From JAAFHB01 sp963675995 (lineage in GTDB: Bacteria > Bacteroidota > Bacteroidia > Bacteroidales > Prolixibacteraceae): a stretch of 64,000 nt of DNA. Below the pieces are notes generated by a model. The model saw only the letters and a program-made list of their open reading frames with translations, was not told the origin of the DNA and searched no databases. A program made the translations under genes and the position numbers. Position 1 is the stretch's first letter, and every line of letters starts with the position of its first letter. The DNA is taken from contig CAXXIY010000002.1 in assembly GCA_963675995.2 (NCBI GenBank), positions 1,426,001 to 1,490,000 on the forward strand, in the 5' to 3' direction. This document shows, in pieces, positions 8,904 to 17,840 of this stretch.

Positions 8904-10172
8904 ATGGCAATGCAATTAAAAAATATATGGAAAAATATTTTCTCAGGTCTTGATCTCACCTGGTTCTCGTTTATCGACGAGTTAAAAACCATCTTTAAGG
9001 ATAATGGAGCGATGCTGATCCTGTTTTTCGCGGTTTTAGCATATCCGTTGGTGTATTCTATTGGCTATAAAAATAATGTAGTCAGGGATATTCCTGTAAC
9101 TGTTGTGGATCTTGACAATACTCCCACAAGCAGACAAATGATCAGGATGTTTGGGGCCACAAAAGAGATTTCTGTTGCGCAGGAGGTTGGAAGTTTGCAC
9201 GAGGCCAGACAGCTATTCTGGGATGGCAATTCAAAAGGGATTATTCTGATTCCGGAAGGATTTGAAAAAAAACTTTTAAAAGGATCTCAGACTTCTGTAA
9301 GTGTTTATTGTGATGCAAGTTATTTTCTGCTTTATAAAGAAACGCTCAGCGGAACGATTCAGGCTTCCGGTACTTTGTCTGCTGGTGTTGAAATTAAAAG
9401 GCTGATTGCATCGGGCAGCAGTGAGGAACAGGCAATGCAGCAACGCGATCCGATGCCAGCCAGATTTTACAATCTTTATAACCCGGCCGGGTCTTACGGA
9501 TCGTATGTAATGCCCGGGATGATCCTGATTATTCTGCAACAAACCCTGCTTATCGGGATTGGAATGATTGGTGGAGCAGGGAAGGAGCGTCGAAATAATC
9601 AGGAGGTTCAACCCGGAATCAGGGTGAGGCAGGGAATGTTTTCGGTCGTTTTTGGAAAAGGGCTGGCCTATTTTATGATCTATGTGCCAAATCTTGTTTA
9701 TACATTGATCTATCTCTCCAGATGGTTTGGTTTTCCCGACAAGGGGTGCTTCACCAATGTCTGTATCCTGATGGTTCCCTACCTTTTTTCAGTAATCTTC
9801 CTCGGGTTAATGGTTTCAATGTTTTTTCGCCGCCGCGAGCATTCCATTATGACCTTAGTCTTTGTTTCTCCCATTGTTTTATTTATTAGTGGATTATCGT
9901 GGCCGGAGAGTTCAATCCCCCATTTATTGAATCAAATCGGCCATGTGTTCCCAAGTACATCAATGATTCCAGCTTATTTGAGGATCAGAACAATGGGGGT
10001 ATCCATCAGTCAGGTTAAACCTGAACTGCTGTTTTTGCTCCTCCAGATGGTAATTTATTTTGTTCTGGCGGCGGTCACCTACAAGATAACGGTAATCAGG
10101 CAGGAGAAGAAAATGAGAGAGAGAGAATTGGAGACAGAGAGCCAGAGAGAGGGACTGGGAGACCAGTTCTGA
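8904..10172 (+). CDS. ABC-2 type permease (YhhJ-like), second of a pair
   Basis: About 422 residues, paralogous to the preceding permease: an N-terminal helix (GAMLILFFAVLAYPLVYSIG), the matched motif IPVTVVDLDNTPTSRQMIRM, then a six-helix C-terminal half starting MPGMILIILQQTLLIGIGMI. The ATG at 8904 was preferred to an in-frame TTG at 8889. The last 20 or so residues are a charged tail (EKKMRERELETES) encoded by a GAGAGA-rich stretch, probably cytoplasmic. It is the last gene of the TetR-controlled operon and likely forms a heterodimer with the first permease. Confidence 0.87.
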   Translation: MAMQLKNIWKNIFSGLDLTWFSFIDELKTIFKDNGAMLILFFAVLAYPLVYSIGYKNNVVRDIPVTVVDLDNTPTSRQMIRMFGATKEISVAQEVGSLHEARQLFWDGNSKGIILIPEGFEKKLLKGSQTSVSVYCDASYFLLYKETLSGTIQASGTLSAGVEIKRLIASGSSEEQAMQQRDPMPARFYNLYNPAGSYGSYVMPGMILIILQQTLLIGIGMIGGAGKERRNNQEVQPGIRVRQGMFSVVFGKGLAYFMIYVPNLVYTLIYLSRWFGFPDKGCFTNVCILMVPYLFSVIFLGLMVSMFFRRREHSIMTLVFVSPIVLFISGLSWPESSIPHLLNQIGHVFPSTSMIPAYLRIRTMGVSISQVKPELLFLLLQMVIYFVLAAVTYKITVIRQEKKMRERELETESQREGLGDQF

Positions 10173-10238
10173 ACTAGTTTTACAGAATAAGACAAAATTA
10201 TTTCAGGATTATGATTTACTTCAATTATTCTTTGCAAC

Positions 10239-10949
10239 CTACTTCTTGTAGGCAAAAACTAAAATGATCTGGATAAAATAGGCAATAACAGTTATCAGGC
10301 AAAAATAGGCCCCAATCTGCCACTCACCGAAAAAGGAAATCAAACATAATAGACAATTGGCTACGTAAGCAACCTGCATCGAAAAAACTGCCATAAATGA
10401 CTTAAATTTCAGACTTTTAAGGCTAATAGTCATTGCATAAATACCAAAAGCCAAAGTTACAAACGGGGAGATCAGGCTAAGCCATTCGTTTGCACCGGTT
10501 GGCCAACCTCCAATATTCTTTACAAAGCCCCAAAGGGTGAAACAGACCAATGCAATATTCACTGCTCCTGCAAAATGGGCGATGATCACCTCTGTTCGTG
10601 AAAGTGTTTGTGCAAAGATCCAACGAAGAGATTCAACAGTTATAAGAAGCGGAAGAAAGGCCGGCCAGGCGATCTGCCACAGATCAAAATCCTTCATAAA
10701 AGCTGCGGAAAATGGGGAAATACTCCAGGAAAATGGGAGAAAAATGGCTGCGACACCAATAGCTCCTGTTAATGTGAGCACTAATTGAATCATGAACCAC
10801 GATCTCAGATCCGATGATTCACTAAATGATTCAGGTGATTTAATTTTCCCAGGAATAGGTTTCTTTGGCGTCATATTTTTAAGGTAGAATGATGTGACTA
10901 CAATTACGCTGATGATAGAAAAATAAAGTCCGAATATACAGAAAAACAC
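10239..10949 (-). CDS. Hypothetical multi-spanning membrane protein
   Basis: No family recognised. The protein has about six hydrophobic segments after residue 50, for example WFMIQLVLTLTGAIGVAAIF, IALVCFTLWGFV and VIAYFIQIILVFAY, and a basic C-terminus. The long frame starts with GTG at 10949 and would add one more helix (FCIFGLYFSIISVIVVTSFY). An ATG at 10874 (MTPKKPIPGKI) would give a 211-residue protein. I cannot decide between them. It stands alone, converging with the efflux operon and diverging from apbE. Confidence 0.6.
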   Translation of the reverse strand: MFFCIFGLYFSIISVIVVTSFYLKNMTPKKPIPGKIKSPESFSESSDLRSWFMIQLVLTLTGAIGVAAIFLPFSWSISPFSAAFMKDFDLWQIAWPAFLPLLITVESLRWIFAQTLSRTEVIIAHFAGAVNIALVCFTLWGFVKNIGGWPTGANEWLSLISPFVTLAFGIYAMTISLKSLKFKSFMAVFSMQVAYVANCLLCLISFFGEWQIGAYFCLITVIAYFIQIILVFAYKK

Positions 10950-11041
10950 TTTTAAGTATTGGCCGTTATTTATGGTTTTTAAACTACAAACTATCTTTTT
11001 ACCTTTGGGGCGTTTACAAATGATTTTTATAATCTTTACAA

Positions 11042-12046
11042 ATGTTTATTCGTACCATTTTTTACATCCTGACAATATTCCTCATTATTAATTGTGGATC
11101 AGATAAGCCGGCGCCTTACCGGAAACTTTCGGGATATACCCAGGGAACCACATTTCACATCACGTACGAAGACCGGGCGAATAAAGACTTCTCCTCATCG
11201 ATTGATTCCATATTCAATGCTTTCAATCTTACCTTTTCGGCGTATGTGCCAAATTCAATAGTGTCAAGAATAAATCAAAACGACTCAACGGTCCTTCTCG
11301 ATGATCAGTTTATTGAGGTATACAATAAATCGCGGGAGGTGTGGAAGGATACGAACGGCGATATGGATCTGACAGTGGCACCACTTGTAAATGTCTGGGG
11401 TTTTGGGCCTGAGAAAAGGGCAAAAGTCGACTCTGCCCAAATTGATTCTCTATTACAGTATGTTGGGATGGAAAAGATTCGGCTTGAGGGGAGAAGGCTG
11501 ATCAAAAATCTTCCGGGAATTAAAATTGATGTTAATTCGATTGCACAGGGGTATTCGGTTGATGTGGTTTACCGATTTTTCGAGAAGCTTGGTATTAAAA
11601 ATTTCATGGTGGAGATTGGGGGCGAGGTGAGGGTCAAAGGTAAAAATCCCAATGGGGAACTCTGGAGAATAGGAGTTGACAAACCTGTGGATGGGAATAG
11701 CGTTGCGGGCGAGAATTTACAGACGATCATCCTTCTCAATAATAAAGCAGTCACAACTTCAGGTAATTACAGGAAATTCTTTGAGGAGGATGGCCGTAAA
11801 TATTCGCATATTATTGATCCTCATACGGGTTATCCCTACAAAAACAACCTGTTAAGTGTTACGGTTATTGCCGATGATGCCCTTACTGCTGATGGCTATG
11901 ATACCGGCCTGATGGTTCTGGGACTCGAAGGGGCCCGCGCACTGCTGAAAAAGCATCCTGAACTCAATGCCTATATGATTTATACCGATGAGGAGGGGAA
12001 GTTCAAGGTGGAGTATACCAAAGGAATTCAGTTTGATAAAGAGTGA
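11042..12046 (+). CDS. apbE: FAD:protein FMN transferase (ApbE), lipoprotein
   Basis: A 334-residue protein that attaches FMN covalently to threonine residues of target flavoproteins such as NqrB/C and RnfD/G. The N-terminus (FIRTIFYILTIFLIINCGSD) is a lipoprotein signal with Cys at the lipobox. Family motifs in order: YTQGTTFHITYE, the FSAYVPNSIVSRIN segment, DMDLTVAPLVNVWGFG, IKIDVNSIAQGYSVD, MVEIGGEVRVKG and the C-terminal YSHIIDPHTGYP with DALTADGYDTGLMVLG. All are present and the length is normal. No target flavoprotein gene is adjacent. The call is secure. Confidence 0.95.
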   Translation: MFIRTIFYILTIFLIINCGSDKPAPYRKLSGYTQGTTFHITYEDRANKDFSSSIDSIFNAFNLTFSAYVPNSIVSRINQNDSTVLLDDQFIEVYNKSREVWKDTNGDMDLTVAPLVNVWGFGPEKRAKVDSAQIDSLLQYVGMEKIRLEGRRLIKNLPGIKIDVNSIAQGYSVDVVYRFFEKLGIKNFMVEIGGEVRVKGKNPNGELWRIGVDKPVDGNSVAGENLQTIILLNNKAVTTSGNYRKFFEEDGRKYSHIIDPHTGYPYKNNLLSVTVIADDALTADGYDTGLMVLGLEGARALLKKHPELNAYMIYTDEEGKFKVEYTKGIQFDKE

Positions 12047-12663
12047 AAGACCTGATTTGTACCAAATTTCGGGCGGACCTATGAAATCCTCATGAACTTA
12101 CATAAAAAAGGTAATCGATAAATCAGTGAGGGTTCCACACGGATCAGGAATCAAAATACCTGTAAGTTAATGAAATTTATACGTGTGAGATTGGAAGTAT
12201 TTTGCGACCAATGTTCTTTGTAGGGCTTTCAATTTACAGCTCCTGATCTTAAAGAACCCCATTGTAGCTTCAACATTGCAGTTCTGAGCTTGCAAATTGC
12301 CCCATTTAGCCCGGATGATTCTGCATCCTGCCTTTAAATTGCTCCGCAGATAGCTGAACAGGGAGATCAGTAGGTCGGTTTTAGAGAAAAATAGTAACTA
12401 TTGAAATAAAAAAGCTGCATTTTGTTAAGCCCGAACAGGTAATCATAAGGCTCAGAACAGCAATTTAGAACCTTTAGGCTGCAAACCGGAACCTCAGCGC
12501 ATAATTTTGGAAGATATTTTCTGATCAATTGACGCTCCAGATACCAGTTGGGAAGTAATCTGCTGAAATGCCGGAGCATGATTGAAAGCAAGAGGTAATA
12601 AGCCAGGGACAAAATATTCTTAATATTCGTATCTTTATACCATGATCTCCAACTTTCCATACT
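12047..12663. other. 617-bp stretch without a convincing gene; possible decayed gene on the minus strand
   Basis: On the minus strand there are two consecutive open segments in different frames: about 12660 down to 12367 (MESWRSWYKDTNIKNILSL onward, ending SLKPTY) and about 12402 down to 12172 (KTDLLISLFSYLRSNLKAG onward, ending SHTYKFH). They abut through a frame change near 12370-12400, which looks like one broken gene, possibly a transposase-like remnant. No family motif was recognised. The last part also holds the upstream region of the UMF1 gene. Confidence 0.3.
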
Positions 12664-13992
12664 ATGCTTAAACGAAAAGATTTCCAGGTAATCCAAAAAG
12701 GCGATCCAAAGGTGGTCAGGGCATGGGTGATGTACGACTGGTCTAACTCTGTTTATCAGTTAACAATTGCATCTGCCATTTTCCCGATTTATTACAATAC
12801 GGTCACACGTCATGGAAACGACTTTATGGTCTCTTTCTTTGGATTTAAGGTAGTTAATACTGCACTCTATTCCTGGGCTATCGCGGCAGCCTATCTTTTA
12901 GTGGCAATCGGTTCGCCACTCTTCTCATCAATGGCCGATTACACGGGGCGTCGTAAAGGTTTTATGCGTGCTTTCACCCTAATTGGCGCCACCGGTTGTG
13001 GAATGCTTTTCTTTTTTGATGCTGCTCATATCGAACTGGGAGTGATCTCTTTTGCATTGGGAACGTTGGGTTATGGGGGAAGTATCGTGTTTTACAACTC
13101 ATTTCTCCCTGTAATTGCTGAGCCCCAAGATCAGGATCGTGTTAGCGCCCGTGGTTATTCGATGGGCTATTTGGGTGGAGTAATTCTGTTGCTGATAAAT
13201 TTATTGATGATCATGAAGCCCGAATTGTTTGGATTTACCAAACAATCCGATATGCCAGCGCGGATCTCATTTCTTTCGGTCTTTGTTTGGTGGATTGGCT
13301 TTTCATCAATCACATTCAGCTATTTGCCCAAATATGTTTTCCGGAAACGCACCGCAAAGGCTCGTATTTTCACAAACGGCTATCGGGAGTTACAATTGGT
13401 TTTTAACGAGATCAGAAAATCATTTCGTCTCTCAGTTTACCTTACTGCTTTCTTCTTCCTGATGATGGGAATTCTGACCACGATGTTCATGGCGGCAACA
13501 TATGGTGAGAAAGCGCTTGGTTTGAACGAGAGTGTACTGATTCCGACAGTAATGGGTATTCAGTTGATAGCTATGTTTGGCGCCTGGTTTTTTGCCCGGC
13601 TTTCCGGTAAGATAGGAAATCTGAAAGCGTTGATCACCTCCGTTGTGGTATGGATCATAATTTGTGTTTATGCCTTTACGATAAAAGGTGCCGCGGGATT
13701 TATTATTGCAGCCCTGTTTATTGGTGTTGTGATGGGGGGATCACAATCGCTGGCCCGCTCTACCTATTCCAAGATGCTACCCGAAACCACAACCGATCAC
13801 ACCTCATTTTTTAGCTTTTATGATGTGATGGAAAAGTTAGCAACCGTAGCCGGAACATTTAGTTTTGGAGTTATTGAGGTGTTGACCGGAAGTATGCGAT
13901 ATTCTGTTTTGTCGATCGCCATTTTCTTCGTTATCGGTCTGTTATTCTTGCTGCTGCTGGTTTGGGGGGATAGGGAAACCTCCCGAATGTAA
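12664..13992 (+). CDS. MFS transporter, UMF1 (Atg22-like) family
   Basis: A 442-residue membrane protein with about 12 hydrophobic segments. The N-terminal VRAWVMYDWSNSVYQLTIAS is the hallmark of the UMF1 / vacuole-effluxer Atg22-like family, followed by SPLFSSMADYTGRRKGFMRA (the MFS loop 2-3 motif). The second half contains GGSQSLARSTYSKMLPE and FFSFYDVMEKLATVAGTFSF, both conserved in this family. By homology it probably exports small metabolites such as amino acids; the substrate is not known. It appears monocistronic. Confidence 0.9.
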   Translation: MLKRKDFQVIQKGDPKVVRAWVMYDWSNSVYQLTIASAIFPIYYNTVTRHGNDFMVSFFGFKVVNTALYSWAIAAAYLLVAIGSPLFSSMADYTGRRKGFMRAFTLIGATGCGMLFFFDAAHIELGVISFALGTLGYGGSIVFYNSFLPVIAEPQDQDRVSARGYSMGYLGGVILLLINLLMIMKPELFGFTKQSDMPARISFLSVFVWWIGFSSITFSYLPKYVFRKRTAKARIFTNGYRELQLVFNEIRKSFRLSVYLTAFFFLMMGILTTMFMAATYGEKALGLNESVLIPTVMGIQLIAMFGAWFFARLSGKIGNLKALITSVVVWIIICVYAFTIKGAAGFIIAALFIGVVMGGSQSLARSTYSKMLPETTTDHTSFFSFYDVMEKLATVAGTFSFGVIEVLTGSMRYSVLSIAIFFVIGLLFLLLLVWGDRETSRM

Positions 13993-14260
13993 TCTTTCTG
14001 AAATGACAGAACAGAATACCAACAATTTAATGTCAATTTTTCATTAAGATTATTAGCACGTTATCTTTTTGTCAGAAGAACTTAGTAATTTCACACCGAA
14101 AAGCTCACATTAATAGAACAATCAGATGATCAGGTGTTTAGACTCAAGTTGTCTGTTTAATACCTCCATTAATTAACGGCTTATTAAATTATATGGACTG
14201 TCACGGTATGATCCAGTGATGTAGAATGGCATCCGGAAGTTCAAAACAAATTATATACAG

Positions 14261-15331
14261 ATGAAACGTTATCTGAATTTTACCTTAAAAGGGAGTCAAT
14301 TTCTCCCTTTCTGGATTGCATTCATTATTTTTCTTATCATCCCGTTCTATTTCCTTGTTAAAGAATTGTTCGAGCTGACAGCAACCGAGGTTCCAGCCGG
14401 TGGCACTTCAACAAAATTCTTTCTTTTTTTTATGATCGTCGTGGCCGTTTGCTTCACATTTATTCTTTTTATTTCAAAACGGGTAATGCAAAGTCTTGAA
14501 TACAGGGATATAAATGTTATTTGTGATTTTCATACCAATAAATATATCGGAATAATTATCTCAGGGTTGGTACTTTCAATTGTAACCATCGGAATCTATA
14601 TCCCATGGTTCATCAGGAATCTGCATCGCTTTTTTGTCCACGGTATCACCTATAATTCACACAAGTTTGCCTTTAGAGGTAAGGGAGGTAGACTTTTTCT
14701 GATTATGACACTAGCCATCTTTATTCCGTTTCTCGTAGTAGGTTTCATCGTATTTACGATTTTGAACTCAAATATAGAGATCTGGATTTACCAGGTCATG
14801 GTCATTTCGAGTCTTATTTCAATTATTTATTTGACCTTTAAATGGATGGTTGATATCCGTTACAAAGATTATATCATAGGTCTTAATACCGGGTTCTTTC
14901 GTGCGATGTGGAAAATTGGGATAGAACTTGTACTTGCGATTATTCTGGTATTTATTTTTAGCTGGCTTACAAGTGTTCTTAGCATTATATGGTGGAATAC
15001 CAGTTTTTTACCCGAAACTGGAAAATTTCTAATCGAACTTGCATTGGCCATCCTCACCCTGGGCTTTTATTTCCCGATGGCATTTATTCGTTTATACCGT
15101 TATTTTACGGAACATACCAAAAGCAATGTTGTCGGAGGGAAGCAGGTCACAATGGGATACGACGGTGATCAGTTGACCGATTTCCTATTTATGTGGGGAC
15201 AGATACTTTTAACAATGATCACCCTGGGTATTTATTTCCCCTGGGCATTCTGTAATATCGCACAAAGGTTGCTGGCACAAACATTTGTTTCAGTTGAGTT
15301 TGTTCCCCAAGAGAGCAATCAAGTTAATTGA
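14261..15331 (+). CDS. DUF898 (YjgN-like) integral membrane protein
   Basis: A 356-residue protein made of repeated two-helix units, each followed by a short soluble segment: MKRYLNFTLKGSQFLPFWIA, WFIRNLHRFFVHGITYNSHK with FAFRGKGGRLF, and IRLYRYFTEHTKSN with GYDGDQLTDF. The F-x-G-x-G-G-x-L-F motif and the W/Y-R-x2-R-F motif after each helix pair are the DUF898 pattern known from E. coli YjgN. The function of the family is unknown. It has its own upstream region of about 270 bp. Confidence 0.82.
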   Translation: MKRYLNFTLKGSQFLPFWIAFIIFLIIPFYFLVKELFELTATEVPAGGTSTKFFLFFMIVVAVCFTFILFISKRVMQSLEYRDINVICDFHTNKYIGIIISGLVLSIVTIGIYIPWFIRNLHRFFVHGITYNSHKFAFRGKGGRLFLIMTLAIFIPFLVVGFIVFTILNSNIEIWIYQVMVISSLISIIYLTFKWMVDIRYKDYIIGLNTGFFRAMWKIGIELVLAIILVFIFSWLTSVLSIIWWNTSFLPETGKFLIELALAILTLGFYFPMAFIRLYRYFTEHTKSNVVGGKQVTMGYDGDQLTDFLFMWGQILLTMITLGIYFPWAFCNIAQRLLAQTFVSVEFVPQESNQVN

Positions 15332-15337
15332 TCGTTT

Positions 15338-15754
15338 CTAAGATGCCTGGCTATTGGTAATTTTAATCTTCTTGCCAGTAAAAAAAGCGGTTCCGCTTAT
15401 TGTTGCTATAATTTCACCTGTTTCTTTGGTCACTTCGACCAGATAACTTCCCGATTTATCATTTCTACCGGTTTCCTTGGCAATTGCTATAACAGTTCCG
15501 TGTGAGGTTTTGCGAAGAAAAGCGATAGTGGCTTCCTGTGTTACGCCAATGACCCCGTGGCTATTGGCTGCAAGCGAAAAGGTGAAATCTGCCAGGGTAA
15601 ACAAGGCGCCTCCCATCAGAATTCCGATCCCATTAAGATGGTTATCAGTGATTTTCATGGTGCATTTCGCGAATCCGGGGGCAACTTCAATAATCTCTAT
15701 TCCGCAAACTTTGGCGAAGTTATCTCTCTTAAACAGTTCTATGATTTTATCCAT
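15338..15754 (-). CDS. Hotdog-fold thioesterase, PaaI/YbgC-like
   Basis: A 138-residue acyl-CoA thioesterase-type protein of normal length. The hotdog core is visible: the strand GFAKCTMKITDNHLNGIGIL leads into the central helix MGGALFTLADFTFSLAAN, followed by strands with VTQEATIAFLRKTSHGTVIA and SGSYLVEVTKETGEIIATIS. The HLNGIGILMGGALFTLAD segment matches the PaaI motif, in which the His, Gly and Asp positions form the active site. It lies 10 bp downstream of the hydrolase gene and is probably cotranscribed with it. The substrate is unknown; phenylacetyl-CoA genes are not nearby. Confidence 0.88.
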   Translation of the reverse strand: MDKIIELFKRDNFAKVCGIEIIEVAPGFAKCTMKITDNHLNGIGILMGGALFTLADFTFSLAANSHGVIGVTQEATIAFLRKTSHGTVIAIAKETGRNDKSGSYLVEVTKETGEIIATISGTAFFTGKKIKITNSQAS

Positions 15755-15764
15755 TTAAAATAGT

Positions 15765-16703
15765 CTATTTACCGGGTAAAAATGGAACTAATTTTTCAAT
15801 TAATTCTTTTTTTAGGGGTAAATCCGGCTGGGTATAGGTGATTATATTCTTCTGCCGGTCAGCAGGGGCAGGTTTCAGCACGTGATTCATCCCTTCTATA
15901 ATGACAAGTTTTGCCTTTGGAAGAGCTTTTGCAAGCCGGTTGGCATCATCCACGCTTACCTGAATATCGGTAGTTCCCTGAATAATCATAACGGGAATTC
16001 TCAGTTTGGCAATCTCTTTCTGCGGATCATATTTAAACCACGAAATCATATAGGGTTGAACCGAAGCACGAAAGATTGAAGCCAATTCCGGAGGGGTATT
16101 TTCCACCGTTTTCCCTTTCACCAGCTCATCAAGAATCGCATTAACCCGTATCGTTAACGAAGGTGGCTGATTTTTTAGCTGCTCTCTGATGATCTTATCT
16201 GCAGGTTGACCGGCGCCGGCAATTGATACAAACTTATTCACAATTTTCTCCTGCGATGCGATCATACCTATCAAGGACCCTTCGCTATGACCAATCACGA
16301 TGATATTGCTGAATTTGACCTCATTTTTAAGGTAATTGATCCAACCTTTTGCATCATTCACATAGTGGTCGAACCGCAGGTCGGATTCCTTAAGTCCGGC
16401 ATTGCGGCTGTTTGCTATCCCCCTTTTATCATACCTCAGCGTTGCGATCCCGTTTTTATTCAGTTCGGCGGCTAACATTTTTAAGGAATTATTTTTCATC
16501 GAAGGGTTGTTTCCATCACGATCTGTAGGTCCAGATCCGGCGATGATTAGGGCTACTGTTTTCGTCGGTGCAGTGACCGGGACCAGGAGTGTACCTTCAA
16601 TATTCCCCGTAGCAGTTTTAAGGAGGACAATCTTTTCTGTCTGAGCGTAAATATTCGAAAAACTAATCAATAAGGTTATAAGAAGAGTGATATGGATTTT
16701 CAT
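15765..16703 (-). CDS. Secreted alpha/beta hydrolase (S9-like esterase/peptidase)
   Basis: A 312-residue exported enzyme. The N-terminus (KIHITLLITLLISFSNIYAQ) is a signal peptide. The fold signatures are LIIAGSGPTDRDGNNPS (oxyanion region), RYDKRGIANS, the nucleophile elbow IVIGHSEGSLIG, an acid in IPVMIIQGTTDIQVSVDDAN and the catalytic His in IEGMNHVLKPAP. The GSGPTDRDGN motif is common in Bacteroidetes periplasmic hydrolases annotated as esterases or dipeptidyl-aminopeptidase-like. It is upstream of the thioesterase gene. Confidence 0.9.
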   Translation of the reverse strand: MKIHITLLITLLISFSNIYAQTEKIVLLKTATGNIEGTLLVPVTAPTKTVALIIAGSGPTDRDGNNPSMKNNSLKMLAAELNKNGIATLRYDKRGIANSRNAGLKESDLRFDHYVNDAKGWINYLKNEVKFSNIIVIGHSEGSLIGMIASQEKIVNKFVSIAGAGQPADKIIREQLKNQPPSLTIRVNAILDELVKGKTVENTPPELASIFRASVQPYMISWFKYDPQKEIAKLRIPVMIIQGTTDIQVSVDDANRLAKALPKAKLVIIEGMNHVLKPAPADRQKNIITYTQPDLPLKKELIEKLVPFLPGK

Positions 16704-16767
16704 TTTTTTGATGTTTAATTAAATCGATTGGAAACAGGATTGGAATAAAAGAGGTAAGTTTATTGTC

Positions 16768-17409
16768 CTACAGATTTTTTGTGATTTTTTGATAAATAAT
16801 GTACGAGTAGACAACCGGAACAACAATGATGATAAGGATTATAGGAATCATCACGAAGATTGGATCTTTGACAATAAACAACAAGACAACACCAATCATC
16901 CCACTCCAAAACCAGAGCCTCCCGGCCATTTTATGAGTTTTGGTCCAAACCTCTTCGTTGTTAAGAGTCCAAGGGACTTTGATACCTACAAAGTAATTCT
17001 GTCTGACGGTTCCCATATAATTACCAATCAGGGTAAAAAGAAGGAAAACCGAGATGGGAACGACTAACCCCATTTTTTCAATATGGTGCAACGTATTGTA
17101 AATAATTGCACTATTGATTATTCCGAAGAAAAGTCCCAGAATGATTCTCAACTTAAAATAGGTATTGCTGAAAATCTCGTAGTTTCGTTTTCGCGGATCA
17201 ATAAAAGGCAATGCCAACATTAAGAAATAGATTCCAAGGGGTAAATAAATAAAAAAGAGTTTTGAACCATATCCGTTAGGCGTTCCTTGGATATCAAAAT
17301 GAACCGGCATTTGAGCGGGGAGATTGCTCCAGTTGAAGACTAAATAAAGGATTGGAAGAATTGCCAAAGCAATAAGCAATAGTTCTTGTCTGATGGTTTG
17401 ATTTTTCAC
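16768..17409 (-). CDS. SdpI-family membrane protein with DUF1648
   Basis: A 213-residue membrane protein starting at GTG (17409). The N-terminal DUF1648 part has two helices flanking WSNLPAQMPVHFDIQGTPNG. The C-terminal SdpI part has GNYMGTVRQNYFVGIKVPWT and NNEEVWTKTHKMAGRLWFWS followed by two helices. In Bacillus subtilis SdpI is an immunity protein and signal sensor that sequesters the repressor SdpR. Here the gene sits 12 bp downstream of an ArsR-type repressor, the same arrangement. No SDP toxin gene is visible, so a general sensing role is more likely. Confidence 0.85.
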   Translation of the reverse strand: MKNQTIRQELLLIALAILPILYLVFNWSNLPAQMPVHFDIQGTPNGYGSKLFFIYLPLGIYFLMLALPFIDPRKRNYEIFSNTYFKLRIILGLFFGIINSAIIYNTLHHIEKMGLVVPISVFLLFTLIGNYMGTVRQNYFVGIKVPWTLNNEEVWTKTHKMAGRLWFWSGMIGVVLLFIVKDPIFVMIPIILIIIVVPVVYSYIIYQKITKNL

Positions 17410-17421
17410 AGTGATCTGTAT

Positions 17422-17676
17422 TTAAGATTTAAATTGAATTAACCATTTGGCGATTTCGTCGAATACAGTTGTGTTGATTGAGTATTTCTGAAACTGTCCA
17501 TCCCTGACACACACAACCATTCCGGCCTGTTTTAAAAGGTCAAGGTGGTGCGAGATACTCGGTTTGCTCATGTTGAACTGATTAGCAATCTCACCGGCAG
17601 TAAGATCACCTTTATTCAGCAATTCAAGTATCTCACGTCTTGTAGGATCGTTTAATGCCCTGAAAAAAGTATTCAT
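17422..17676 (-). CDS. ArsR/SdpR-family winged-helix repressor
   Basis: An 84-residue regulator that is nearly all DNA-binding domain: ALNDPTRREILELLNKGDLT, then AGEIANQFNMSKPSISHHLDLLKQAGMV and the wing VCVRDGQFQKYSINTTVFDE. The ISHHLDLLK recognition helix is standard for ArsR proteins. No metal-binding CxC motif is present, which fits the SdpR subgroup. It is followed by the SdpI-like gene and is probably an autorepressor of both. Confidence 0.9.
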   Translation of the reverse strand: MNTFFRALNDPTRREILELLNKGDLTAGEIANQFNMSKPSISHHLDLLKQAGMVVCVRDGQFQKYSINTTVFDEIAKWLIQFKS

Positions 17677-17840
17677 GATTCGATGATTGTATAATTAGAC
17701 AAATATCTAAATAAATTCTCTAAAGAACAACTTTTTTTGAGAAAATAACTAAGATTCGACATTAAATATTTAGCGGGGAATGTCATAAACTGTTTGATTC
17801 AAAATCACTATCTTTTCAGCCTAAATAAAACTGATATTTA

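Noticed and set aside
12367..12696. Intact 109-residue minus-strand gene
   Set aside because: It overlaps the start of the UMF1 transporter gene, has no recognised features and appears to continue in another frame, so a decayed gene is more likely.
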